A DNA stretch of 64,000 nt from NCBI RefSeq assembly GCF_900102195.1, contig NZ_FNBE01000006.1:1-64000 (forward strand). The letters run 5' to 3'. Below the pieces are notes generated by a model. The model had not been told where the DNA came from. It did not search any database and was given only the letters and a program-made list of their open reading frames with translations. Numbering within the stretch: position 1 is the stretch's first letter; the number at the start of each line of letters is the position of its first letter. The stretch is from Pseudonocardia oroxyli (GTDB taxonomy: Bacteria; Actinomycetota; Actinomycetes; Mycobacteriales; Pseudonocardiaceae). Positions 9,252-16,723 of this stretch are shown in pieces. Position numbers and translations under genes: made by a program.

Positions 9252-10820
9252 ATGTCTCGCACCCGGCTCGCGTGCAGTCTGCTGCTCGCCGGACTGTTCG
9301 CGACGGCCTGCACCTCCGAGCAACCCCCCGCGCCCACCGTCGTCGTGGACCGCGGTGCGGTGTCGCAGGTCGTCTCGGCGTCCGGCTCGCTGGTGTCGAT
9401 CACCCAGCAGAACCTCGGCTTCGCCGACGGCGGGCAGGTCGCCGAGCTCCTGGTGAAGGTCGGTGACACGGTGGCCGCGGGCCAGCCCCTGGCCCGGCTC
9501 GACGACGCCGCGGCCCGCTCCCAGATCGCGAAGGCCCAGGCGGGCCTGGACCAGCAGAACGCCACGCTCGGCAAGGTGAGCGGGGCGAACACGGTGGCGT
9601 CGGCGCAGGCGGCCCTGGACTCGGCCCGCTCGGTCCTCGACGCGACCCGGTCCCAGGTGGACGCCACGAACGCGGCGGACGAGTCGGCCGTGCGCCGCGC
9701 CCGGGTCCAGCTCGACTTCGACCGGTCGCAGCTGGAGCGGGCGAAGAAGCAGCTCGCCGCGGCGAAGGCGGCCTGCGCCTCCCCGACCACGCCGACGACG
9801 ACCGCGCCGCCCGCGCTGCTCGCCATGGGTGGTACCGAGGGCAGCGCGGACGCCGCGGATCCCGCCGCCGCGTGCCAGGAGCAGGTCGCGACGGCCCAAC
9901 AGGCCGTGCAGACCGCGAAGGGCACCGTGATCGCGTCCGAGACCGCCCTCGACTCCGCCGAGGGCAAGCGGAGCGTCGACGCCGCGTCCGGCCGTGTCTC
10001 GATCGCCAACGCCGAGCAGGCGGTCTCCAGCGCCGAGCAGCAGCGGGCGGGTGCCGCGAACGACGCCCCCGCGGACGTCGCCGTCCAGGACGCCGTCGTG
10101 GCGGACGCGCGCAACACCCTCGCCGACGCGCAGCGGGCCCTCGCCAACACCGTCCTGCGCGCTCCGGTCGCGGGCACCGTGTCCGCGATCAACGGGGCGG
10201 TCGGGGACTTCCTGTCGGCCGCCGGCGGCGCGAGCGCGCTCGCGCCCGGCAGCGACGCCCGCATCCCCGAGGCCGTCGGGACCGCGACGGCGGGCGGCGC
10301 GGCGGCCTCCCCGGCCGCGAGCGCCTTCATCACCCTCAACGACCTGCAGACCTACCAGCTGGTGGTGCCGTTCGAGGAGAGCGACGCCGCACGGGTGACC
10401 GCGAACCAGCCGGTCGACGTCTCCGTGGACGCGGTCCCGGACCTGACCCTGCCGGGCACCGTGGTCGCGGTGGCGCCGACCGCGGACCAGATCTCGGGCG
10501 TCGTCAGCTACTACGCGACGGTCGTGCTCAACCAGACCGACCCGGCGCTCAAGGACGGCCAGACGGCCCAGGCCGACGTCCGCACCGACACCCGCGAGAA
10601 CGTGCTCCGGGTGCCCGCCTCGGCGGTCCGCCAGGAGGGCGGGAAGTCGGTCGTCAGCGTGCCGGGCCCGGACGGCACCCCGGTGACCAGGGAGTTCACC
10701 CCCGGCCTCGTCGGCGACCGGTACACCGAGGTGCGGTCCGGCCTGGACGAGGGCCAGCAGGTGCTGCTGCCCCAGGCCACCGTGGGTGCGACCCCGCAGG
10801 GCGCCCGCGGCGGCGGGTGA
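9252..10820 (+). CDS. HlyD/MacA-like adaptor lipoprotein of the ABC exporter
   Basis: A 522-residue protein with a lipoprotein signal (LLLAGLFATAC, lipid on Cys19 or nearby) followed by a lipoyl-like half (GGQVAELLVKVGDTVAAGQPLARL). A long Ala/Gln/Ser-rich helical hairpin covers residues about 90-290, then come the second lipoyl half (NTVLRAPVAGTVSAINGAVGDFL) and beta-barrel domains to the end. This is the MacA plan adapted to a Gram-positive envelope. An Ala/Thr/Pro-rich insertion (PTTPTTTAPPALLAMGG) sits in the middle of the hairpin. The 3' 125 bp are overlapped on the other strand by the tail of the truncated nitronate monooxygenase frame. Confidence 0.92.
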   Translation: MSRTRLACSLLLAGLFATACTSEQPPAPTVVVDRGAVSQVVSASGSLVSITQQNLGFADGGQVAELLVKVGDTVAAGQPLARLDDAAARSQIAKAQAGLDQQNATLGKVSGANTVASAQAALDSARSVLDATRSQVDATNAADESAVRRARVQLDFDRSQLERAKKQLAAAKAACASPTTPTTTAPPALLAMGGTEGSADAADPAAACQEQVATAQQAVQTAKGTVIASETALDSAEGKRSVDAASGRVSIANAEQAVSSAEQQRAGAANDAPADVAVQDAVVADARNTLADAQRALANTVLRAPVAGTVSAINGAVGDFLSAAGGASALAPGSDARIPEAVGTATAGGAAASPAASAFITLNDLQTYQLVVPFEESDAARVTANQPVDVSVDAVPDLTLPGTVVAVAPTADQISGVVSYYATVVLNQTDPALKDGQTAQADVRTDTRENVLRVPASAVRQEGGKSVVSVPGPDGTPVTREFTPGLVGDRYTEVRSGLDEGQQVLLPQATVGATPQGARGGG

Positions 10821-11508
10821 GGCCCGGGGGGCCACCCCACGGTGGGATAGCGGTCAACCCGCGAGATGGCGCCGCGCCAGCGACGCGCACGTGCACCGGG
10901 GACTCCCGCGTGGCGACCATCCGCGTGCCCATCTGCACCCCCTCGGCGCCGAGCGCGAAGGCCGCCGCCATCGAGCGACCGTCGGCGATCCCGCCCGCGG
11001 CGATGACCGGCACCCCGACCTGGGACGCGACCAGCGGCAACAGCACCATGGACGAGACCTCGCGCGGGGCCTTGAACCCCGCGCCCTCGCTGCCCTCGAC
11101 CACCAGCCCGTCGACCCCGGCCTCGATCGCCTTCCGCGCGCCCCGCAGCGACGGGACGACGTGGAACACCGTGAGCCCCGCCTCCTTGAGCCGCGGGGTG
11201 TGGGCGGTGGGCGACCCGGCGGACGTCGTGACGAAGCGGATCCCCTCCTCGACGATCATGTCGACGATCGCGGGGTCCTTGACGAACGCCAGCGGCAGGT
11301 TGACCCCGAAGGGCTTGTCGGTGAGCTCGCGGGTGCGGCGGACGTCCGCGCGCACCTCGTCGATCCCCGACGACCCCGGGACCAGCCCCATCGCGCCCGC
11401 CTCGGAGACCGCGGCGACGAGCGTCGGCTTGGCGATGAACCCCATCGGCGCCTGCAGGATCGGGATGTCCACGCCGAGCAGCTGCGTCACGCGGTTCGCG
11501 AAGGCCAC
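10696..11508 (-). CDS. nitronate monooxygenase-like flavoprotein, C-terminally truncated
   Basis: Residues 1 to about 213 match the NAD(P)H-dependent flavin oxidoreductase/nitronate monooxygenase family: LGVDIPILQAPMG at the N-terminus, GVNLPL, and the FMN-phosphate loop GGIADGRSMAAAFALGAEGVQMGTR. After ATRESPVH (about 10905) the similarity ends, and the remaining 57 residues are Pro/Arg/Gly-rich and read through the antisense of the adaptor gene's 3' end. Normal members have about 310-350 residues, so some 100 are missing. The product may be non-functional. A TAGTTT hexamer 6 nt before the GTG start suggests a leaderless promoter overlapped by an ACGATCGT site. Confidence 0.65.
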   Translation of the reverse strand: MAFANRVTQLLGVDIPILQAPMGFIAKPTLVAAVSEAGAMGLVPGSSGIDEVRADVRRTRELTDKPFGVNLPLAFVKDPAIVDMIVEEGIRFVTTSAGSPTAHTPRLKEAGLTVFHVVPSLRGARKAIEAGVDGLVVEGSEGAGFKAPREVSSMVLLPLVASQVGVPVIAAGGIADGRSMAAAFALGAEGVQMGTRMVATRESPVHVRVAGAAPSRGLTAIPPWGGPPGLTRRRGRPAGSHPRWPGAAAPAGPRPGRTAPRCTGRRRGRG

Positions 11509-11521
11509 GACGTCAAACTAG

Positions 11522-11607
11522 ACGATCGTTCACTCAGTTGTCGAGGTTGCTCCACGAAACGATACGACCGTATTGACGTCGGCGGACCGTTGTCCATACG
11601 ATCGTAT
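11522..11607. promoter_or_regulatory. three ACGAYCGT operator-like palindromes in a divergent promoter region
   Basis: The core ACGATCGT occurs at 11522-11529 and 11598-11605, and ACGACCGT at 11564-11571. The rightmost is embedded in the perfect 12-bp palindrome ATACGATCGTAT (11596-11607), and the middle one in the near-palindrome ATACGACCGTAT (11562-11573). The left site abuts the TAGTTT -10 of the minus-strand gene, and the right one covers the TACGAT -10 of the plus-strand gene at 11609. This is the layout expected of a repressor operator, but no regulator gene is adjacent. Confidence 0.6.
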
Positions 11608-11608
11608 T

Positions 11609-12226
11609 GTGAAAACGACCGGATTCGGTGCGGTGGCCGCGATGGAGCGGGACGGCTGGGCGAGCCTGGGGCGCTGGGTGCGGCGCCGCCCGGACGTCGA
11701 GCCCGACACGCAGACGTTCGCCTACCACGGCGCCACCCTGCCGCTGATGATCGTGTTCACCGTGGTCTCGGCGCTGGAGGTCGTGGCGGTCGACGTGATG
11801 GTGCCCTGGTCGCCGGCGTGGCTGTGGCTGCGGGTCACGCTGCTGGTCGTGGGGGTCTGGGGCGTCACGTTCGCGCTCGGGATGGTGGCCGGGGTGCTCG
11901 TGCACCCACACACGGTCGGACCGGACGGGATCCGGATCCGCGGCGGGCGCGCGCTCGACATCCGGCTGCCCACCCCCGCGATCGCGCGCGTGCGGGCCGC
12001 CCGACGCACCCGGGACGGGAGGTCCGTGCAGGTCGAGGACGGCGTCCTGTACCTGCCCGCGGCGAGCCAGACCACCGTCGAGATCGAGCTGACCGAGCCG
12101 CGCGCCCTGACCGTGCCGCGACTCGGGGAGGTCACCGTGCGGGCGATCCACCTGCACGCCGACGACGCGCGCGGGTTCGCCCGCGCCGCTCAGCCGGACC
12201 GCTCGACGGGCCGTCGGGCGCAGTAG
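11609..12226 (+). CDS. membrane protein of unknown function
   Basis: A 205-residue protein not recognised as a named family. Two long hydrophobic segments (about residues 40-65 and 75-100: LMIVFTVVSALEVVAV; WLRVTLLVVGVWGVTFALGMVAGVLV) are followed by a soluble beta-rich C-terminal half (DGIRIRGGRALDIRLP, VEDGVLYLPAASQTTVEIEL) resembling a PH-like domain. The GTG at 11609 lies 6 nt after a TACGAT -10 that is itself inside a perfect palindrome, so the gene is probably leaderless and repressible. Its 3' end overlaps the convergent methyltransferase gene by 37 bp. Confidence 0.65.
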   Translation: MKTTGFGAVAAMERDGWASLGRWVRRRPDVEPDTQTFAYHGATLPLMIVFTVVSALEVVAVDVMVPWSPAWLWLRVTLLVVGVWGVTFALGMVAGVLVHPHTVGPDGIRIRGGRALDIRLPTPAIARVRAARRTRDGRSVQVEDGVLYLPAASQTTVEIELTEPRALTVPRLGEVTVRAIHLHADDARGFARAAQPDRSTGRRAQ

Positions 12227-12759
12227 ACGAGCGCGGGCGGCACGTTCGCCCAGATCGTGCGGGTGAGCACGAGCTCGTCGAACGCCGCCCGCAGCTGCCC
12301 GAGCTGGCGGCGCGACGGCGGGGCCCACCGCGTCCAGGTGTAGGTGAACTGGGTGAACACGCCCTGCGGGCCGAGCACCGAGGCGATGGTGCGCGGCAGG
12401 TCACCCCCCGCGTAGGCGGCCCACGGGAGCCCGCTGACGACCGCGTCGACCGTCCGGACGCCGCGCTCGGCGAGCATCGCGGGGAGGTCCTGCGCGCTGC
12501 CGGTCACCACCTCGACCTGCGGGAACCGCTCCCCCAGGGCCGCCGCGAGCCCGCGGTGCAGCTCCACGGCGACGTGTCGTCCGGGCGCCCGCTCCTGCAG
12601 CGCCGCGGTGAACACCCCGGTCCCCGGACCGAGCTCGACGACCACCGGCGCCGCCCGCGGCACCGGCCTGACCATCGCCCGGGTCAGCGCCGCCGAGCTC
12701 GGGGTGATCGAGGCCGTCGCGAGGGGGTCGCGGACGAACTCGCGCAGCAGGACCGTCAT
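12190..12759 (-). CDS. class I SAM-dependent methyltransferase (phospholipid N-methyltransferase-like)
   Basis: A 189-residue protein with motif I VVVELGPGTGVFTAAL (about residues 40-55), an acidic motif II (VAVELHRGL) and motif IV VDAVVSGLPWAAY, the pattern of PmtA/KsgA-like Rossmann methyltransferases. Pseudomonad and rhizobial relatives methylate phosphatidylethanolamine, but the acceptor here is not certain. The ATG at 12759 follows a purine-rich GGTGGGC; an in-frame GTG two codons upstream is the alternative. It converges on and overlaps the preceding membrane-protein gene. Confidence 0.8.
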   Translation of the reverse strand: MTVLLREFVRDPLATASITPSSAALTRAMVRPVPRAAPVVVELGPGTGVFTAALQERAPGRHVAVELHRGLAAALGERFPQVEVVTGSAQDLPAMLAERGVRTVDAVVSGLPWAAYAGGDLPRTIASVLGPQGVFTQFTYTWTRWAPPSRRQLGQLRAAFDELVLTRTIWANVPPALVYCARRPVERSG

Positions 12760-12792
12760 GCCCACCAGCCTCGACGCCGCACCTGAACAGGT

Positions 12793-12834
12793 CGTGAGCG
12801 GCGATCGTCGCCATAGCGACCATCGCCGCTCACG
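12793..12834. repeat. family B palindrome, copy 1
   Basis: Left arm GTGAGCGGCGATCGTCGC (12794-12811), loop CATA, right arm GCGACCATCGCCGCTCAC (12816-12833), with one arm mismatch and an extra flanking C/G pair. This is the only copy lying between two divergent starts rather than after a stop codon. Three more copies lie at 52908-52949, 55829-55868 and 63505-63546. Confidence 0.9.
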
Positions 12835-12857
12835 GCGGGACCTCTAAGGTTTCGTCC

Positions 12858-13151
12858 ATGGCCTTCTTCGCCGTGACCTACAGCTATTCCACCGACGACG
12901 CCACCCGCGACCAGGTGCGCGCCGAGCACCGCGACTACCTGCGCGAGCTCGCGACGGAGGACGCCCTGCTGCTCTCCGGCCCGTGGGCCTCGGGCGAGCT
13001 GCCCGGCGCCCTGCTGCTCTTCCGGGCGGACGACCGGGCGGCGGTCGAGGAGATCGTGGCGAAGGACCCGTTCACCGAGGCGGGCGTGATCAGCGAGTAC
13101 TCGGTCACGGAGTGGGAGCCCGTGCTGGGCACCCTCTACAGCGAGATCTGA
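12858..13151 (+). CDS. YciI-family protein
   Basis: A 97-residue single-domain YCII/DGPF-like protein: MAFFAVTYSYSTDD start, HRDYLRELA (conserved His), LLSGPW, ALLLFRADDRAAVEEIVAKDPF and SVTEWEPVLGT. The fold is dimeric alpha/beta, of the kind seen in small hydrolases and muconolactone-isomerase-like enzymes; the substrate is unknown. TAAGGT 7 nt before the ATG and the absence of a Shine-Dalgarno point to a leaderless mRNA. Confidence 0.85.
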   Translation: MAFFAVTYSYSTDDATRDQVRAEHRDYLRELATEDALLLSGPWASGELPGALLLFRADDRAAVEEIVAKDPFTEAGVISEYSVTEWEPVLGTLYSEI

Positions 13152-13156
13152 CCGGA

Positions 13157-13942
13157 CTACGTCAGCCCCTTCCGGAGCTCGGCGAGGGTCTTCGCCAGCA
13201 ACCGGGAGACGTGCATCTGCGAGATGCCCATCCGCTGCGCGATGGACGTCTGGGTCATCTCGTCGAAGAACCGCAGGATCAGGATCTCCCGCTCGCGTGG
13301 CGGGAGCTCGTCCAGCAGCGGACGCAGGGCCTCGCGGTTCTCGACGAGCTCGAGCCGCCCGTCCAGGTCGCCCAGTCGGGCGACGGGGCTCACACCGTCC
13401 GGGTCGTCGCCCCCGTCGAGGGTGCCCGCGTGCTGGTTGGCCTGGGCGTCGAGGGCCTCGATGATCTCCTCGACGTCGACGCCGAGCCGCGCGGACAGCT
13501 CGCTCGGTCGCGGCGCGCGGCCGAGCTCGTGTGACAGCGCCCCGGTGGCGTGGCGGATCGACACGCTCAGGTCCTTGAGCCGCCGCGGCACCCGCATCGA
13601 CCAGGTGCGGTCGCGGAAGTAGCGCAGCATCTCCCCGCGCACGCACGGGACCAGATAGGACAGGAAGTCCCCGCGGGAGCGCTCGGGGTCCCACCGGTCC
13701 ACCGCCGTGATCAGCGCGATCGTGCCGACCTGCTCGAGATCCTCCATGCCGCCGGGGTAGCCGCGGCCGTGTCGGCGGGCGAGGTTGCGCACCACCGGCA
13801 GGTAGCCGAGCACGAGCTCGTCGCGCAGGGTCTGCCGCTGCGGGTCGGCGGGATCGAGTTCCGAGAAACGCTCGAGGACGGGCATCAGCTCGGCGTACTC
13901 GTCGAGCCCCTGGACGTGCTTGTGCGGGGCGACGGTCGTCAT
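13157..13942 (-). CDS. SigB/SigF-type RNA polymerase sigma factor (group 3 sigma-70)
   Basis: A 261-residue sigma factor with all three main domains: region 2 (GYLPVVRNLARRHGRGYPGGMEDLEQVGTIAL and GDFLSYLVPCVRGEMLRYFRDRTWSMRVPR), region 3 (RLKDLSVSIRHATGALSHELGRAPRPSELSARLGV) and region 4 with its helix-turn-helix (REREILILRFFDEMTQTSIAQRMGISQMHVSRLLAKTL). This is the stress/sporulation SigB/SigF class of actinobacteria. The ATG at 13942 follows AGGAGGG. No anti-sigma (RsbW-like) gene is adjacent, so its control lies elsewhere. It converges on the YciI gene with 5 bp between stops. Confidence 0.93.
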   Translation of the reverse strand: MTTVAPHKHVQGLDEYAELMPVLERFSELDPADPQRQTLRDELVLGYLPVVRNLARRHGRGYPGGMEDLEQVGTIALITAVDRWDPERSRGDFLSYLVPCVRGEMLRYFRDRTWSMRVPRRLKDLSVSIRHATGALSHELGRAPRPSELSARLGVDVEEIIEALDAQANQHAGTLDGGDDPDGVSPVARLGDLDGRLELVENREALRPLLDELPPREREILILRFFDEMTQTSIAQRMGISQMHVSRLLAKTLAELRKGLT

Positions 13943-14101
13943 CGTGGGTACGGCCCTCCTACGGTGGTTGATCACCGACTGCGGAAGGGCGGACTTCTTC
14001 ACCCAGGTCTCCCGACCGTACCCACACCCGAGCAGGACGGCATCTGGTGCGCGGCCCGGCCGTCGTTTAACGTTCGTTCGTTCGGCTACGAGGAGGTAGG
14101 C

Positions 14102-14923
14102 ATGTCCGTGGTGGAGGTCGACCGTCCCCGCGAGGGGATCGTCCGGATCACGCTGAACCGTCCCGAGCGGCTGAACACGCTGACGGGCGAGCTGGTCGCC
14201 GCGCTCTTGGCGGAGCTCACCCGACTCGCGACGGACCGGACCTGCCGGGTCGTGGTCCTGACCGGGGCCGGTCGCGGGTTCTGCGCGGGCCTGGACCTGA
14301 CCGGCTACACCGGCACGCAGGAGCAGCCCGCCGACGAGGCCCCCGCCCCGCACGTCGACCCCATCGCGGGCCTGGACCGCCAGCGGGACATCGCCCGGCT
14401 GGCCGTGCAGCTGCACCAGCTCCCGCAGCCGGTGATCTCCGCCATCAACGGGCCCGCCGCGGGCGGCGGACTGGCGCTGGCCTGCGCGAGCGACATCCGC
14501 ATGGCGGCGACGGGGGCGGTGTTCGCCGTCGGGTTCCTCCGTGCGGGCTTCTCCGCCTGCGACATCGGGCTCTCCTGGCTGCTCCCGCGCATCGTCGGGA
14601 CCGGGCGGGCCCACGAGCTGATGCTGACCGGGCGGCGCTGGGACACCGCCGAGGCCCTGCGGATCGGCCTCGTCACCCACGTCGCCGAGCCCGAGGACCT
14701 CATGGACCTGGTCCTGGAGGAGGCCGCGGAGATCCTGCGGAACCCGCCCTTCTCGGTGGAGCTCACCAAGCAGGGCATGTGGGCGTCGGTGGAGAACCCC
14801 AGCTTCACCAACGCGGTGGAGTTCGAGAACCGCCAGCAGATCCTGTCCAGCCTCACCGCCGACCGCGCCGAGGCCGCCCGGGCGTTCCTGGAGAAGCGGG
14901 ATCCCGACTACGTCTGGGGGTGA
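14102..14923 (+). CDS. enoyl-CoA hydratase/isomerase family protein
   Basis: A 273-residue crotonase-fold protein: NRPERLNTLTGEL at the N-terminus, oxyanion-hole segments GAGRGFCAGLDLTGY and INGPAAGGGLALACASDIRMA, then GLSWLLPRIVG and the C-terminal FLEKRDPDYVW. The catalytic-position acid is not clearly the classic Glu pair (ACDIGLSWLLP), so hydratase, isomerase or another crotonase activity is possible. A strong GAGGAGG lies before the ATG at 14102. The sigma factor gene is divergent from it, and the next gene overlaps its end by 16 bp on the other strand. Confidence 0.88.
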   Translation: MSVVEVDRPREGIVRITLNRPERLNTLTGELVAALLAELTRLATDRTCRVVVLTGAGRGFCAGLDLTGYTGTQEQPADEAPAPHVDPIAGLDRQRDIARLAVQLHQLPQPVISAINGPAAGGGLALACASDIRMAATGAVFAVGFLRAGFSACDIGLSWLLPRIVGTGRAHELMLTGRRWDTAEALRIGLVTHVAEPEDLMDLVLEEAAEILRNPPFSVELTKQGMWASVENPSFTNAVEFENRQQILSSLTADRAEAARAFLEKRDPDYVWG

Positions 14924-15495
14924 GCGACCCGCAGCTCGGGCCTGCTGGGCGGGTCGGCCAGGCGGCCGATCTCGGCGGCCGCGTCGCCCGAACCCTGCAC
15001 GCCCGCCCACAGCAGCTCGGGGAGCCTGCGCTGCCGGTCCACCCGTCCGGTGACCCACGAACGGGTGGCGGCGAGGCGCTCGGCCTGCTCGCACAGCGCC
15101 CACGGGCGCGAGCCCCGGTCGGTCACGTCCGTGAAGTGGGGCGCGCCGCCGGTACGCCTGCGGTAGCCGCGCTCCGGGCCGGACACGGCGTGCACCAGGG
15201 TCAGACCCAGTCCGGCCAGCCCGGTCGCGGCGACGACGCCCGCGAGGAACCAGAGCAGGCCGAGCAGCCAGCCGTCGGCGAGCAGGAGGGCCGTCGCGGC
15301 GCCCGCGGCGAGCACGGCCAGCGCCGTCGTGCCCGCGGGCAGCCGGGTCCAGACGAGGGTGCCGTCGTCGTCGATCACGTAGCGGGTGCCCGCGATCAGG
15401 GCGGGATCGAACACCCGGTACCCGTGGCGGGTGCGGATCAGGGTGGGGAGTCGGTCGACAGGGGTCTGCCTACGGAAATCGGGGGACGTGCTCAC
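14908..15495 (-). CDS. membrane protein of unknown function
   Basis: A 195-residue protein not recognised as a named family. A soluble N-terminus (RTRHGYRVFDPALIAGTRYVIDDDGTLVWTRL) precedes two hydrophobic helices (about residues 55-75 and 78-103: TALAVLAAGAATALLLADGW, LLGLLWFLAGVVAATGLAGL). A cytoplasmic Arg-rich tail of about 90 residues follows. Its stop overlaps the 3' end of the convergent enoyl-CoA hydratase gene. The ATG is the first in frame, followed by an ordinary polar N-terminus. Confidence 0.65.
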   Translation of the reverse strand: MSTSPDFRRQTPVDRLPTLIRTRHGYRVFDPALIAGTRYVIDDDGTLVWTRLPAGTTALAVLAAGAATALLLADGWLLGLLWFLAGVVAATGLAGLGLTLVHAVSGPERGYRRRTGGAPHFTDVTDRGSRPWALCEQAERLAATRSWVTGRVDRQRRLPELLWAGVQGSGDAAAEIGRLADPPSRPELRVAHPQT

Positions 15496-15607
15496 TACTG
15501 CCTCGTACGAAAAGCGGGCCGACCGGGAACGCAGGGGCGGTCTCCCGCCCCTGCATTCATCGCAACCGAGAACACCCCTGTTACGTGCCGGAAACGTGAT
15601 CGAGACC

Positions 15608-16702
15608 TCAGGCCGTCCGGCGTGTTGCGAGCGTGTCGCGACCCGACCCGGTGAGGGCCAGGGCGGCGCGCAGGGCGCTGGCGGCGTCGAACGTCGCGTC
15701 GTGCGCGGCCCGGCTGAGCGCGGTGAAGCTGGCGTAGCCGTGGGTCAGCCCGGCGAACCGCCGCGCGACGACGGGCACGCCCGCCTCGCGCAGCCGCTCG
15801 GCCAGCTCCTCCCCCTCGTCCCGCAGCGGGTCGAAGCCCGCGGTGGAGAGGTAGACCGGCGGCATGCCGGAGAGGTCGGTGGCCCGCAGGATCGCACCGC
15901 GGTCGTCGTCCACCGGGACGCCCTCGGGCAGGTACATCTGTTCCATCTCGGCCAGCGACGCGGCGGTCAGGCCGAAACCGCTGCCGAAGTCCGCCCGGGA
16001 GCCGCCGGTGCGGTCGGCGTCGGTCGCCGGGTAGAGCGCGACGACGAACGCGGGCACCGGCTGGTCGGCCACGGCCTGCTCGTGCGCCACGACGAGCGCG
16101 AGGTTCCCGCCCGCGCTGTCGCCGCCGGTCGCGATCAGCGTCTTCTCGGCGCCCAGGTCCTCGGCGTGGTCGCACGCGTACCGGAACGCGGCCAGCGCGT
16201 CGTCGAGCGCCGCCGGGTAGGGGTTCTCGGGCGCGAGCCGGTACTCCACCGACAGCACCCGTACACCCGCCTGCGCGCACAGCAGGCGGCACAGGGGGTC
16301 CGCCGAGGCGATCGAGCCGTAGACGAACCCGCCGCCGTGGTAGTAGACGAGCAGGCCGGAGCGCCCGTCGGCGCCCGGGGGCGTGTACAGCCGGGCCGGG
16401 ATGGGGTGGGCGGCCCCGTCGACGAGCAGGTCCCGGGCCACCACGTCGTCGAACACCCCCTCGGCGGCCAGCTCCGCGGCGTCGTCCGCCTGGCGGCGCT
16501 GCTCGGCCAGCGCGGCCGTGCCGACCTGGGTGCTCGCGTACCAGCCGAGCGCGGTGTTGAGCAGCTGCAGGTCGAGGTCCAGGAGCTGGCCCTCCAACCG
16601 CACCTCGCGCCCGGCGAGCACCCGCTTGAGGGGCCGCGGGAGCCCGAACAGCAGCCGGATCGCGAGTCGCCACATGAGGACCCGCAGGGAACGCGTGATC
16701 AC
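15608..16702 (-). CDS. alpha/beta hydrolase, hormone-sensitive lipase (HSL/GDXG) family
   Basis: A 364-residue esterase with the HSL oxyanion motif YYHGGGFVYGS, nucleophile elbow GGDSAGGNLALV (Ser), acid segment FDPLRDEGEEL (Asp) and histidine GLTHGYASF. About 90 N-terminal residues form a cap, starting with a basic amphipathic segment (MWRLAIRLLFGLPRPLKRVLAG) that may bind membranes. It should hydrolyse short acyl esters. The ATG at 16702 is the first plausible start. It lies 21 bp downstream of the CobW-like gene on the same strand and may share its transcript. Confidence 0.9.
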   Translation of the reverse strand: MITRSLRVLMWRLAIRLLFGLPRPLKRVLAGREVRLEGQLLDLDLQLLNTALGWYASTQVGTAALAEQRRQADDAAELAAEGVFDDVVARDLLVDGAAHPIPARLYTPPGADGRSGLLVYYHGGGFVYGSIASADPLCRLLCAQAGVRVLSVEYRLAPENPYPAALDDALAAFRYACDHAEDLGAEKTLIATGGDSAGGNLALVVAHEQAVADQPVPAFVVALYPATDADRTGGSRADFGSGFGLTAASLAEMEQMYLPEGVPVDDDRGAILRATDLSGMPPVYLSTAGFDPLRDEGEELAERLREAGVPVVARRFAGLTHGYASFTALSRAAHDATFDAASALRAALALTGSGRDTLATRRTA

Positions 16703-16723
16703 GCCCCCGATGTTACTCGCGAG

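Noticed and set aside
13157-15103. A 648-codon frame extending the sigma factor upstream
   Set aside because: The extension is antisense to the enoyl-CoA hydratase gene; the sigma factor has a strong AGGAGGG before its ATG at 13942.
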